The translations under genes and the position numbers were made by a program. This document shows, piece after piece, positions 1 through 10,894 of a stretch of DNA of 64,000 nucleotides (its first letter is position 1; each line of letters opens with the position of its first letter). The stretch spans positions 248,001 through 312,000 of the forward strand of contig WNNJ02003839.1 in NCBI GenBank assembly GCA_012934845.2, given 5' to 3'. Below the pieces are notes generated by a model. The model did not search any database, had not been told where the DNA came from, and saw only the letters and a program-made list of their open reading frames with translations. This DNA comes from Pomphorhynchus laevis. Taxonomy: Eukaryota > Acanthocephala > Palaeacanthocephala > Echinorhynchida > Pomphorhynchidae.

Positions 1-790
1 CGGTAGCTTGCGATGAGAGGTAGGAATTAAATTCGGTCAAACTCTCAATTCCAATTCTGGGGAAGAGTTGGATAGCTGCCTGAAAGAAGGCCACTCTAAT
101 AGGATCAAAGTGAAACCTTCTTCTAAGCAACGTATCGTCCTCTAGCCGCCAGCGAATTAGGTCATGAGAGGTTGTCTGTTGTTGACGCGACTGCTCGGTG
201 CAAATGGGTTTCAACAACCACATCTTATGTAGCAGTAATATGTCGAGGAGAGAATTTGTTGTAGAGCAATGAAAGGTGGGGGAAGGTGGTTTATGAATAA
301 GATAGTCGATCCTTGCTCTGCGGAGTGCTGCATTAATCCAACGACCAGTTCTGTCGTTGAAGTCACCAAGTAACATGTCATAACCGCTCCCCAATATTTG
401 ATCCAGGAGGTCACGGTTCTTGTGAATTTCTCCTGGCCGAATATAGACATTGGCTATGCTTATACGCTTACCGTTCTTACAAAGTGATATAGCTAAACAA
501 GATAGGGCTGGACAAGAGTAGTTTAATAGGAGGGATGATCTTAAGGAGCTTTTTACTAGGGTTAAAAGACCTTGTGATGAAGAGGAGTGAGGGGGGGTTA
601 TGTAAGGAGTAAAGTGGGTGTATATGTGCTTAGGGATAAATCGAGTAATATCCTGGGGGAGACGGATAGACCGCGTCTCCTGAAGGACTATAACATCTGC
701 ATCTCTACCAGATAGAAGGCTAAGGGCGGAAGCACCTCCCGAATTCCACTGAAGGATATTCAGTGAAAAAGGTCCTTGATTACTTCCCAT
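1..790 (-). CDS. LINE-A ORF2, N-terminal APE-type endonuclease part (runs off left edge)
   Basis: Reading from the ATG at 790 toward position 1, the frame looks open to the window edge. The protein starts with an exonuclease-endonuclease-phosphatase fold typical of Jockey/I/R1-group LINEs: an early LQWNSGGA segment, VIVLQET (metal-binding Glu), LLGDFNDR (catalytic Asp/Asn) and TSHDLI (catalytic His). Such enzymes nick target DNA to prime reverse transcription. The start lies 35 nt downstream of the ORF1 stop, the usual gag-then-pol order. The same protein is broken in copies at 27432 and 43991, so this is the best preserved endonuclease in the window. The RT part would lie beyond the left edge. 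Family is clear; present activity is inference. Confidence 0.85.
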   Translation of the reverse strand, partial: MGSNQGPFSLNILQWNSGGASALSLLSGRDADVIVLQETRSIRLPQDITRFIPKHIYTHFTPYITPPHSSSSQGLLTLVKSSLRSSLLLNYSCPALSCLAISLCKNGKRISIANVYIRPGEIHKNRDLLDQILGSGYDMLLGDFNDRTGRWINAALRRARIDYLIHKPPSPTFHCSTTNSLLDILLLHKMWLLKPICTEQSRQQQTTSHDLIRWRLEDDTLLRRRFHFDPIRVAFFQAAIQLFPRIGIESLTEFNSYLSSQAT

Positions 791-824
791 TGCGTAAGTG
801 TTACCGAAGTGGGACGCCCTCCAC

Positions 825-3203
825 CTAGTCGCAACTAGAGGCGGAAAAGTCGCCTTTACCGCTTCCCGTCACGACAAATGGAGTCGCTTGCCCACGGGCG
901 ATATCTTCATTTCCCTCGTTAGCCATAGCCCAAATCGAATCCTTCCGAGCAAGCTTCAGAGCGGCTATGCTTAGCGCTGACCCGTTTCGTTTCTTAGATT
1001 TTGGTGGCTTCTTAATATTGTTGGTCTTCCCAGAAGGAGGAGAACGGAAGGATTCCGCTAATTGACCCACCAATTTTTGGACCAATTTTTCAAGTTGAAT
1101 CATTGATGCCTGATGCTGCATTTCAATAAGTTTAAGAATTTCTGTGTCCGGCATCCTGTCGTCATTCTTGTTAGACGAGACAGCTTCCACGAAGCTAGTC
1201 GGTTTTGCTGTTACACCCCTGTGTCTCTTTTGGTACGCCTTAAAGATTTTACATTTTTTTGACCATGCGGGGTGCTCACCACCGCAGTTTGCGCAAAATG
1301 GCTTACTTTCGCACTTCTCAGGATGTATAGCAGTTGTACCACACACGCCGCACTTATGTGGTAAAGAACATCCAGTGGACCAATGCCCCCACTGATGACA
1401 ATTGTTGCAGTGAGGGTACGTTAGTGAGTCGGTTTCGATTATTGAAAATCTCAAATTATACCCCATAAAAGGATTGCATGTTGAAATCGATAGTTTTAGA
1501 GCTTCATCAACCGGGGCATTGCAGAACGCCACGGGAATGGGGAAGCCTTTAATCCCTTTTATAAAGCGCACGTTAGAGATTTTGTAATCAGTTTCTAGGG
1601 CTGATATATCTTCTTCTGAAATGTATGTGGGCATATTATTTATCTTTATTGTTGCCAGGATTGGTTTGGAAGCAATTATGCCTTGTTCCGAATGCTCTTT
1701 TTTAAAGTAGTCTACGTACGACATTGCGAGATCAGGAGTGCAGAATGAGATTTTAATCTCAGATTCATAATATTTAATCGCATTGAACAATATCCTTTTT
1801 TTAAATCGATGAGCAAAGCCTCTTATAAAAACATTGAACATTTTCTGCCTTTCCAGAGGCACCAAAAGTCTGATAATCACCAGGTTGGATAATTTTGGTA
1901 CCGGGGCAAGTTCACCCACCGGAATATATTCAAGAGAACCTAAATCTCCACTTACCTCGTTTATTGCATTGGCAGGAAAATTAGTTTTCATTGAGTTCTT
2001 TGAACGCTCCGACATGCTAAATTTACTCAGATTTTGCCTTTCTAATTGTAAATAAATAAATAAAGATTTTCTTAATAACAAATAATACATGGTGAAGGAA
2101 TAAATAAATGTCAGATCAGTTCCAAGATAAACAAAAGAAATACGGATGTCTATGGCTCTAAAGATGTCGGCGTCCGTCATTCTTGACCCGACGTTAGAAG
2201 GCAGGGCAGCTGCTTCGGAAAAAGAGGCCGGCTTCTTGGTAGCTGTTGAACAGAATTTGTTGGCGTAATCTTTGAAGACGTTACACCTCCTGCTCCAAGC
2301 AGGGTGACACCCCCCACAGTTGGAGCAGGAAAGGAGGGCCGAGCATTTACAGCCGTCCATTACGGCTGGGCAGGATAAGGAGCTACACACCCCACATGTA
2401 GTCGGTAAGGTGCAGCTGGAAGCCCAATGCCCCCACTTATGGCACCGACTACAATGGGGGTATGTAAATTCTTCCCTGCCAACTATTTTAAAGGATAAAT
2501 TGAAGCCCAAAAATGGGTTATTAGCAGATCTGACGAGTAACTCAGCTTGATCAATTGCCGCAGAACCGAAAGCGATCGTTAAGGGGAAGCCATTCTTTCC
2601 CATAAGTTGACGAAAACTGGAAATATTGAACTTACTTTTTAGTAATGCAATATCCTCATTTTCAAGGTGGGCCGGGAGATTCGATATTTTGACCGAGGCC
2701 ATGATTGGTTTTTGTTCAAACGATCCAAATTCGGACAAATTGGATTCAAAAAATACAGCATATCTTTTAAGATCCTCAGGCGAGGCGAAAGAAATTTTTA
2801 TTTCTGATTCACTGTATCGAACACAGTTAAAAACAACTCTATTTTTAAGTTCAGTAGAAAATTTCCTTAGGAAAATATTAAATAATGAATGTCTAGCAAC
2901 GGGCTTTGATATCTTTATAATACCCAAATTTGTAAGTTTGGGAATGGGTGGAAGTAACCCTTCATCGTCACAAACAATAGAAACAGAACTAACCTTTTGC
3001 TTGCAGTGTGTATTATCTGAGAATACCTGATATTTTTCGTTGAATTTTGATTTTTCGTAAGGAATTTTGCTGGAATTGCAATTGCTTTGAACCTCCGACA
3101 TGTTATGAAAAAACTGGTAACTTAATCGTTTTCTAATTGTGAAATGCTGCATATATGTGTTATAACAACTATAACGCATATCAATCAAACATTCAAACGT
3201 CAA
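825..3203 (-). CDS. Chimeric LINE-A ORF1: two gag-like modules fused across a 3' UTR remnant
   Basis: This 792-codon frame holds two successive gag-like ORF1 proteins. Module 1 has its own likely start at 3101 (MSEVQ...). Module 2 starts at 2015 (MSERS...). Each has an N-terminal region that aligns with the other module (KISF...YxxYF...KPI), then CCHC zinc knuckles of the CxxCHKWGHWxxxC type followed by CxxC...HPAWSRRC. Such proteins coat LINE RNA. The link between modules (about 2040-2155) is not gag. It matches the LINE 3' UTR end seen at 47385-47470, including a TTTA tail. So one copy lost its ORF2 and lies head to tail with a second copy, and the frame stays open by chance. Module 2 alone is the functional candidate, followed by ORF2 at 790. 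Confidence 0.8.
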   Translation of the reverse strand: MTFECLIDMRYSCYNTYMQHFTIRKRLSYQFFHNMSEVQSNCNSSKIPYEKSKFNEKYQVFSDNTHCKQKVSSVSIVCDDEGLLPPIPKLTNLGIIKISKPVARHSLFNIFLRKFSTELKNRVVFNCVRYSESEIKISFASPEDLKRYAVFFESNLSEFGSFEQKPIMASVKISNLPAHLENEDIALLKSKFNISSFRQLMGKNGFPLTIAFGSAAIDQAELLVRSANNPFLGFNLSFKIVGREEFTYPHCSRCHKWGHWASSCTLPTTCGVCSSLSCPAVMDGCKCSALLSCSNCGGCHPAWSRRCNVFKDYANKFCSTATKKPASFSEAAALPSNVGSRMTDADIFRAIDIRISFVYLGTDLTFIYSFTMYYLLLRKSLFIYLQLERQNLSKFSMSERSKNSMKTNFPANAINEVSGDLGSLEYIPVGELAPVPKLSNLVIIRLLVPLERQKMFNVFIRGFAHRFKKRILFNAIKYYESEIKISFCTPDLAMSYVDYFKKEHSEQGIIASKPILATIKINNMPTYISEEDISALETDYKISNVRFIKGIKGFPIPVAFCNAPVDEALKLSISTCNPFMGYNLRFSIIETDSLTYPHCNNCHQWGHWSTGCSLPHKCGVCGTTAIHPEKCESKPFCANCGGEHPAWSKKCKIFKAYQKRHRGVTAKPTSFVEAVSSNKNDDRMPDTEILKLIEMQHQASMIQLEKLVQKLVGQLAESFRSPPSGKTNNIKKPPKSKKRNGSALSIAALKLARKDSIWAMANEGNEDIARGQATPFVVTGSGKGDFSASSCD
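2040..2155 (-). repeat. LINE-A 3' UTR end with (TTTA)n tail, inside the ORF1 fusion
   Basis: On the minus strand this reads TTTCTTTTGTTTATCTTGG, then a segment close to 47390-47460, then a short TTTATTTATTTA tail directly followed by the 5' end of the next LINE copy. It marks the exact head-to-tail junction of two insertions. The full-length copy at 29995-30030 ends with the same tetranucleotide tail. Confidence 0.8.
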
Positions 3204-3255
3204 ATTTACACGAACTTAAAACATCCTTCTCACTAAACAATTTAAGATAAAATGA

Positions 3256-5345
3256 AACCTAGGTTCATATGTAGTGCGTTTAAATGTACATTAAAACCAC
3301 TTTATGTCTATTTGAATAAAATACTTAAAGTAATTAAAGCACATTTTAAAAAATATTGCAAGGTAATCGAAATTAATGCTGGTATAAAACAATTTCAGTG
3401 TTAATTCTAAAAAAGAATTTTTAGAACAGACAAAAGGAATAAAATTTCAAAATATAAATACATACGATTTTAGTACGCTTTATACAAATCTAGATTTAGT
3501 ATATATTAAATAAGCGTTAGTAAAATTAATTAATCTTATATTCGGAAAAAGATATACATATATATGTTATAATAATTAAAACGCCTTTCTATTAAAAAAG
3601 TGTAAGAAAATTTAATTAATCTTATATTCGGAAATATATATATTATTTAAGATATAAATATATATCTTATATATAACAGCTATTACGCATATCTATCAAG
3701 CATTCAAAAATTGAATGGATGTCTTATCTATCAAGCATTCAATAGAAATTTAGAACCCATAAATATTTTAGTAAGTCGAACTTATTCAAAATTAAGAGAA
3801 TCCGAATTTGAATGAATAAAGTTGTTCCGACGGGAAGCTCAATAAAATCTTATATATTTTTAAGTTTTTAGAATATTAATTTGCATATAATCAGAACTGT
3901 ATAAATATATGAAATTTATGTTCCGATATATTGATGTTATATGTGTATTTGATAATTTTGACAATTTAGATGCTATTTAGCCTTATTCTTAATAAAACTA
4001 ATATTGTTGACAAAGAAGGGATATATTTAGATATGAACATCAAATTAACATCATTAAAAATGTCATCGTAAAGAGGACATATTTAAATTTACAAGAAAAA
4101 TTTTTGCATGAAAATTATTTCATAATAGATAATATTAAATAATTATATTATCTATTATTATCATAATAGATAATATTAAATATAATATTATAATGTATTA
4201 TATTTAACGCATTAATATTTAATGTGTTATATAAATATAATACATTAAATAACAAAATCTTACATATTGACATAATATGTAATGATATTAATTAATTTTA
4301 AAATACCACAAATAAAAAGATTATTAACTTATATCGTAAATATGACATATTAAAATTTTCAAGAAACATTTTTATGAGGATTCAAAAATATCAAATAATA
4401 TTAAATATAATAAATTAAAAACTAAATTGTTTTCGTATTGCCGTAATATTTAATGAAATTGATTTTAAATCATTAAAAAGTATTAAAAGATTTGAACATA
4501 AAAATAATACACATAAAAAGATTATTAATTTATACCGAAATCATGACACATTTAAATTTAAACAAACATTTAATTGCATTAGCATTCATGTGTCCCAAAT
4601 AATGTCAAATATAATACATTAAATAACAAAATTTTATGAATTGCCATAGTATGGAACATATTAGTTTTCTTAAAAATCATTAAAATAATTTAATTTTATT
4701 GGAACAAAAAAGAAAATAATTTTCCTTTATTTGAATCTATCATCATGATTACAATAAAATCATGTTATTGTAATCCCGATGATAGCAATAGCTATCGAAA
4801 TATTGATTTTTAATAGAGGAAAATTATGTTCTTCTTTGTTCCAATAAAACTATATAACCGAAATAGAAGAAGATTATGGGTTTACTATTTATTATCATTA
4901 CAATAATTTAATATAGGCATAGTTTAAAATAGTGTACTATAAAAATAAAACTAAGCAAAATAATTGTTAAATATAAAAATCATTAAAATATTATTAAAAA
5001 TAAATTTAAACTTTTAAGCGGAAACATTTTATGGGTTGATAGTAAATAATATGTCATTCCACTATGACATTGTATATTAATTGCATTATACAATAAAATT
5101 ACAATATAAATATACAATTAGCATGTATTTGACTCCACTGCTATGTTGGATTAATGAATCGAGGTCGAAACCTGATAACCTGGTCGTTCATCATTAGTTG
5201 ATCATAAGTTCATCATTATCTATTGATCAATTTATAAATAAAATCTGAATTACAATAAATCTTAAGTTATAAAAAATATAATTACAGAACATTTAATATT
5301 TTTAAGTGACGTAAAGTACAAATTACGTAGATTCAATTAACTTAT
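3256..5345 (+). mobile_element. Decayed PLE-N retroelement copy
   Basis: Fragments of the PLE-N RT gene occur in order. The RFICSAFKCTLKP region is near 3256-3370, a degenerate GVPxGSS motif near 3830-3850, a YIDxICVF catalytic-box relic near 3925-3950, and C-terminal pieces to about 5050. The structured 3' region follows at 5120-5200, then the conserved 3' end (ACGTAGATTCAATTAAC...CTGAT) near 5325-5345. The reading frame is full of stops. Part of the C-terminal region seems duplicated (about 4020-4120, 4300-4400, 4520-4620). A different inverted repeat sits inside at 4694-4850. Confidence 0.65.
4694..4850. repeat. Imperfect inverted repeat with a hammerhead-like hairpin (PLE remnant)
   Basis: The outer arms read TTTTATTGGAACAAA and TTTGTTCCAATAAAA, so the segment can fold back on itself. 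Inside the right arm is CCGATGATAGCAATAGCTAT followed by CGAAA, a stem-loop ending in GAAA. It resembles a decayed hammerhead (CUGAUGA with U4 changed to C). A related hairpin is at 62113-62144. The insertion separates two parts of the PLE-N copy. Confidence 0.45.
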
Positions 5346-6395
5346 CTGATTAGTATGGCTAAGATACAAAATTACTTGGTTATTAGCCTTAAGGCGTTAT
5401 CTAAACCTTACAAAGATAGCGTATCTAAATTTTCTGCATTTCAAATGTTGTCTTTTAATTGTTTTCTCATCATTTAAGAATACATTCATCACTTTGTCAT
5501 AATATGTTTCATCCTCTGCATACTATCTTTATAAATTTCTGAATGCATCATTTTTGTAAGTAAAAATGATTATTTAAGACAATATTTTTTTTCAAAAAAC
5601 AAATTATAATAATAATTATTATTAATTAATAATATTATAATTATTAGTATTATTAAATATTAATGATTTTAATTATTTTATGATTAAATTATAATTATTT
5701 TTATTTTATATAATTTATATTTATTAAGAGTTGATTTGATCGTTAAACAAAATATTGTTTTAATCCATTTTCAAAATTCTGTATGTAAAAAATAACGTGT
5801 GTATGAACATATCAATATGACCGCAAATATGGTCAATATTAGATTTGACCATATATAAATGGTTTAATTTTTTTAAAATATCAAGTATAGTAACTGAGAT
5901 AAGTTATCTTTATATGTAACATAAAAGCAAATTTATGCATTTCCATTTCTGTCAAAGTTGATCTTCTATTCATGATGCAGAAAGTATCAATTTCATTTAT
6001 GACATTTGTTTTTGTTTGAAATGCGGGATAGGATTCAATGTGTGCTTATTTGAGTATAGAAATTAGGTGCAACAATATTTCTTTCTATCGAGACTGCACT
6101 GAAATGTTAAATTTATTCTCACTATAGTAACATTACACATTCAGCAAAATTTTTATTAGTACGGGTGAAATGTTTTATGTTTAATATATGTAGTATTTTA
6201 TTTATACCGTCTTAACAGTGTTTTATATTGCCTTTCTACATTATAGTTTGATACGCAATGACATTTTACTGGGGTAAGACTAGACATCCGCTGTTCGCCA
6301 AATGTAAAACGTAAGTATAGCGTAATGTCTTAAAATTCAATTAGAAATCATCCTGTTTAAAACAGCATGTTTAAAAAAACAATAATATTTTAATC
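5346..6395. other. AT-rich intergenic DNA upstream of the 6396 gene
   Basis: No coding signal is seen. At 5590-5730 there is a run of ATTATT-type simple sequence. A GTAAGT splice-donor-like site lies near 6311 (AAACGTAAGTATAG), and a possible acceptor (TTTAAAACAG) ends near 6364, just before the ATG at 6396. A short non-coding first exon is therefore possible but unproven. Confidence 0.4.
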
Positions 6396-8594
6396 ATGTT
6401 TAATTTTAATAATTCTAATTATTATTGTATGTATGACTCATGTAGGAACTATCTACAGCAACTGCCACGCCCTGTAAATGATTCTGCGGGAATATATAGT
6501 CAGCTTAACGACGACAGTAGCCCAATAACAAATCCGAATGTCTTTATTAACGATTTAAATAATCGTCGCCGAAGACAAGAATATCAAGGATTCAACAATG
6601 GACTACCTCAACAGTTAAATGTGATATACCAAGACATTTCGCGCAAGCATATAAGACCTACAAAGACTACGTATTCGAATGAAAGAATACAGATGTACAG
6701 GAATAACTACACACATCAAAACCAGCAATGGACTCGTCACCATTGGGAAAATGACGGTAAAGAAGGACGAAGGCGAAAGCAAATACGATCTAGATCAATT
6801 GAACTTTTACGTGATAAAGAAACAAATGTTTCACGTGTAAGCAGCGATCTTGCTGGTGTTGCTAATATGAAGCATGTACAATCTGCAGTAAATGGTAAAC
6901 GTTCGACTGTTATTAAAGATGATGATGCTTACGAATCTTACCCGGAAAATAATAATGTAAGTGCAAATAATCCTATATACCAACAGCACGTATCGCCCAC
7001 ACAGTATAATCGCGATTATCTACGTCGTAATATCGTACATTCGGTTCATTATTACAATGCAAATCCGTCAATGATTAAGGAGCCAAAAGTGGAGATCTAT
7101 CAAAGTAAGGGAGCCACGGAAGTATTTGTTCCTATTCAGAAACGCCGAAAACATAAAAGTAAGATTGATAAAGCATCACATGTTGATCACCGTCTGAATT
7201 GTGCAAAGTTAGTACAAAGCAACCAAAATGACGATGAAAATTATGAAAGCATGGACCAAATTATAAATTATGAAAAGTTGAACGAGGAAAGTTGTAATCG
7301 CCCGGTAAACTTACCTGCAGTGATTGATAGACAAACACAGTATTCGCCAAGAACTTTTAATAGGCAATGTCTGCGGCTGACAAACTCTTCTAAAATATCA
7401 AAAGTTCTTGAAACCAGTAATGTACAAATCAACCATAAGGAGGCAGGTATACAAGTGGAAGAACAAGCATTAAATGATGGTAACGAAATGTCGGGGCTAA
7501 ATAGTAAAGATACAGGAAACAAATATGAAAATCAAATCGTGCAAACTAGTTACAGCTTAATGTCAGAAAACAATCCAATCTGTGGTCAAAATCTAATTCA
7601 TAGAATAACCGATAACAGGTTAACCGAGCCTCCATTGTCTTGTGGAATAGAAATTGAAAAATCAACATTCAAAGATGGTTCTGAATTCAGTGATAATTTA
7701 TTAACGAAGAGCAATGGAAGCAATACGGAAAATGGATGTCTAAATTGCGATGGTGAGAAATGCTTAGTGACTAACACTAAATTTTACGATAGATTGTTTC
7801 CAAATAGTAAAGTAGAAAACAATGATAAACATGATTTAAAAACCAGTAGAATTTTAAAGAATTTCAAGGAGCATGAAAATTCTGATCAAAACAGTTTAAG
7901 CCGCTTTCTAAATTCTTCAAGCAATTGTGTAATAAATTATCAACCGTCAGTGAATTTTCCTTGTGATAACGATGATAACGGTCATAATTTAAATGGATTA
8001 CAAAATAATACGGAAGAGATCAGTCAACCACAGAAAATAAGTATTCCATCAAGCCATCGTGATGATAACACTCTCATACAGAATAGAGACTTGTTCGAAG
8101 TTCGAAAACAATCAGTACAGAGTAAAAATTTCTTAGAAGATGATTATTTTATTGGTAAAAACGAGAAAAGCGTACTTTCAAGAAAAGACTTACTTTCATA
8201 TGAAGAACACATGCAAGAATTTAAGAGACAGAAAGAAGATAAATTCAGTTTTAGCAAAATTGAAATTGATCTGAAAACGGATAACTATGATTTTTACCTC
8301 GAATCTTCTCATTTTGACAAACAAGATGGTGAATTTAAAAAGATACAACATAAACTCTGTGATCCTGTATTCCGTCAAAAATTTGTCGAATTAATTGATG
8401 AATTGAAGAAAATTGAGGTAAACGAAGTCGTAGAGAGGCGACAACATATTGCGCGAAATAGTCCAGTAGTTGAACCTAGTACTTATAATGACTTTTATGT
8501 GCAAAATAATTATGATATCGATTACGATGGCGGTAAAGAAGTAAATGAACAGGAAATTTATAAGATAAAGGAACTGTATAAAGAATTTTTTTAA
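6396..8594 (+). CDS. Uncharacterised Asn/Ser/Asp-rich, probably disordered protein (732 aa)
   Basis: A single open frame of 732 codons in otherwise stop-rich DNA, with balanced codon use, is most likely a real gene or terminal exon. I do not recognise the family. The protein is rich in Asn, Ser, Asp, Lys and Gln and has no signal peptide or membrane segment. Two basic clusters, GRRRKQIRSRS (about 124-134) and QKRRKHKSK (about 248-256), could be nuclear localisation signals. A more ordered charged stretch (about 600-690) includes EEHMQEFKRQKEDKF and FVELIDELKKIEV, which could form amphipathic helices. The acidic C-terminus ends YKIKELYKEFF. No retroelement motif is present. The nearest neighbours are repeats, so context gives no clue. 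The start is the first ATG of the frame; an upstream exon cannot be excluded. Confidence 0.6.
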   Translation: MFNFNNSNYYCMYDSCRNYLQQLPRPVNDSAGIYSQLNDDSSPITNPNVFINDLNNRRRRQEYQGFNNGLPQQLNVIYQDISRKHIRPTKTTYSNERIQMYRNNYTHQNQQWTRHHWENDGKEGRRRKQIRSRSIELLRDKETNVSRVSSDLAGVANMKHVQSAVNGKRSTVIKDDDAYESYPENNNVSANNPIYQQHVSPTQYNRDYLRRNIVHSVHYYNANPSMIKEPKVEIYQSKGATEVFVPIQKRRKHKSKIDKASHVDHRLNCAKLVQSNQNDDENYESMDQIINYEKLNEESCNRPVNLPAVIDRQTQYSPRTFNRQCLRLTNSSKISKVLETSNVQINHKEAGIQVEEQALNDGNEMSGLNSKDTGNKYENQIVQTSYSLMSENNPICGQNLIHRITDNRLTEPPLSCGIEIEKSTFKDGSEFSDNLLTKSNGSNTENGCLNCDGEKCLVTNTKFYDRLFPNSKVENNDKHDLKTSRILKNFKEHENSDQNSLSRFLNSSSNCVINYQPSVNFPCDNDDNGHNLNGLQNNTEEISQPQKISIPSSHRDDNTLIQNRDLFEVRKQSVQSKNFLEDDYFIGKNEKSVLSRKDLLSYEEHMQEFKRQKEDKFSFSKIEIDLKTDNYDFYLESSHFDKQDGEFKKIQHKLCDPVFRQKFVELIDELKKIEVNEVVERRQHIARNSPVVEPSTYNDFYVQNNYDIDYDGGKEVNEQEIYKIKELYKEFF

Positions 8595-8758
8595 AAATTT
8601 GTGAACTTTTATCTTGAAGCTTTATTCGAATTTATATATTCAAATTGAAAGTTTAAAAAATTACTGATTATAACTGATTCACTTAGATAGATTATTAACG
8701 ATTGTCTTAAACAAATATTCCAGCAGGTGATTATAAACAACTTAATATTTAAATTAAA

Positions 8759-9560
8759 CTGCGATCCGGGGGCTTTAATAATATTTCTATAATAAACTGC
8801 CGAAACACTTTTGTGATTGCATGTGGACTTTAATGTCGTCTTGTAATAATCATCCTTGTGATGAACCCTCCTAAATTGTTGTGGATAATGCATAAACACT
8901 CGTAAAACAGAAATAAGCAGAAATCGGTCTATGGATTTAATTGCTGATGGACTATGATTGTTTTCAATATCCAGTTATATTTGTTTTCCACGTTTATTTA
9001 TCAGTAATGATTATAATGACGTATAGCTTTACGATTTTGGAGCTGGCTTTAATAATATTTCTATAGTATACTGCCTACTCACTTTTGTGATCGACCATAG
9101 ACTTAAAAATCTGCATTTAATAATCATATATGTGATGATTCCTTCTAAACTATAGTGAATTATCCATAAATACTTTTAAAATCTGAACAATGATGATATA
9201 GCACCATAAGCAAAAACCAAGTATAGTTATTTAATTACTGATACACTGTGATGGTTTATAATACTTATGTCCGTTTCTTTGTTTACTTGTTAGTAACGAC
9301 GATAATACCGTATCGCTCTGTGATCCGTGGGCAATCTTTTATAACATTTCTATAATAAACTGCCGAAACACTTTAGTGATCGCATGTGAACTTGAAGGTC
9401 GTCTTGTAACAGTCATTCTTATGATGAACCCTCCTAAATTGTTGTGGATAATGCAAAAAAACACTCGTAAAATCTAGGTCCTGCTGATTAAGCTTAATAA
9501 GCAGAAACCGGTCTATGGATTTAATTGCTGATGGACTGTGATTGTTTTAAATGTCCAATT
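8759..9560. repeat. Three diverged tandem copies of an about 280-bp unit
   Basis: Copies begin near 8759, 9031 and 9318. Each has the order GCGATCCGGGGGCTTTAATA (or variant), TTTCTATAATAAACTGCC, CACTTTTGTGATCG, a segment with GATGAACCCTCCTAAATTG, then GGTCTATGGATTTAATTGCT. Copies 1 and 3 are closer to each other than to copy 2. No coding potential is shared between copies, and no hammerhead core is seen (CTGATGG, not CTGATGA). Confidence 0.75.
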
Positions 9561-9654
9561 ATCCCCGATAATTGAGCATTGACGATTATGAATTGTCCAT
9601 TATTATGTTTATTATTGTCCATTATTTTATGTCAAATTATATAGTACAATGGTA

Positions 9655-10360
9655 TTGTAAATAAAAAAAATAAAGATTTTATTAACAAAATAAAACGTTA
9701 GATAAAGTATAAACAGAAACTAGATCTAAGATAAATTTCCACCTTCTTTAATATTTGTCAAACACAACTTCTTGAAACTTCTTCAACATTTTAACTGTCT
9801 CAAATTCAGAGGGATCTGAACCCCCAGCCGCACCAGCGCGCCGCCTTATGACTGAAACACTCGGAGTCTCTCACCCCCTAAGTGTCAAGTCGCGCGGATT
9901 ATTGTCAATAATCGCGAGATAAGGAGCTTGAGAAAACCTTAGTCTTTGCTCTGGAGGACGTCCTCTGGAGAAGAAGACAATCCCGAGATAGCCCAAGTAC
10001 CCTAAAAGCGTACTTAGGTTTTCACAATCAATGACAGATGTTTGGCCCGTTTCAGGACCCATCTAACTCTCTTCAGGATACGTTTAAGCCTATTCAGGCA
10101 GCTTTAGCCAACCAGTTCACCGTAATGGTGAATCACAGATATTTTACTCGACTTGTGAAGGTAGGGGTGGTTAAGACTGCAAAAGAGAGGAGAGGATATA
10201 GATTGATAATCTCTTAAGTTTAGTTTTGGTGCCAGGAGTGCCGTTAAAGACAATCATCTGCGATTTTGTGAAGTTTAAAATAAGATTGGAAGGGGTAAGG
10301 TTGTTTTTTAATCTTAAAAAGAAACGGTTGATGCCAACGACTACATCTACAATTGGGTCA
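9655..10360 (-). mobile_element. 5'-truncated LINE-A 3' fragment
   Basis: The minus strand carries the C-terminal RT region and 3' UTR of LINE-A. GAGGACGTCCTCTGGAGAAG (about 9955-9975) matches the copy at 41700-41720. The segment at 10226-10350 matches the RT codons at 41985-42090. A 3' end with AATAAAGATTTTATT lies at 9665-9685. Frames are broken. Confidence 0.75.
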
Positions 10361-10564
10361 GCATCAATAGTTAAACATCGATATTCTCAAATTTCAACTA
10401 TTGCCTTATAATTCTATAAATTTTTATCCTAATTTTAGCTTCTGCAGCAGTTTGTACCACACTACTTTATTTTTAAGTAGTGTGGCATACGATTGTTTTA
10501 ATATATTTTGTGTACTTTGTTTGCCTATTTGTATACTATTTTTATTGATTTATTTATTGATTTC

Positions 10565-10710
10565 AATCAGTTTAGCAGCCACGATAGAATCGACAAAACG
10601 GTAACTAGTACTGTTTCGTTATCGTTTAAACTCATCACTGAAGAGTACCTTACGATGCTGGATACAGAGGAGGACCGGCAGACGGCACGAGGCAAGTCAA
10701 ACCATACTTA
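10565..10710 (-). repeat. Hammerhead-like repeat, copy 1 (decayed core)
   Basis: On the minus strand, GTGATGA (10638-10632) is followed by GTT...AAC and GAAA (10617-10614), then a hairpin-forming segment and TTGTC. It aligns with copy 2 at 10895-11035. The stem II closing triplet is GUU/AAC here and GUC/GAC in copy 2, a compensatory difference. The first base of CUGAUGA is changed to G, so this copy should be inactive. Confidence 0.5.
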
Positions 10711-10894
10711 GAGCTAGAACAATGTCTAGTAATCTAAGTATTGCAAGCCTAAAAGGCTTGACATGTTTCACTAAAAATGACCATCAGAAAATAGCACTGA
10801 TCAATGTCAGAGCAGTTTCTCTAATATATCTACCATCTTCGTGAATAATGTTTTTATGAGAATTGAAAGGATTCAGTTAAAAATAGTTTATAAT

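Noticed and set aside
10401-10711. Two overlapping short plus-strand frames (Leu/Ile/Phe-rich, membrane-like)
   Set aside because: They overlap the repeat copy with the hammerhead-like core and low-complexity AT DNA, and the other repeat copy has no matching frame.
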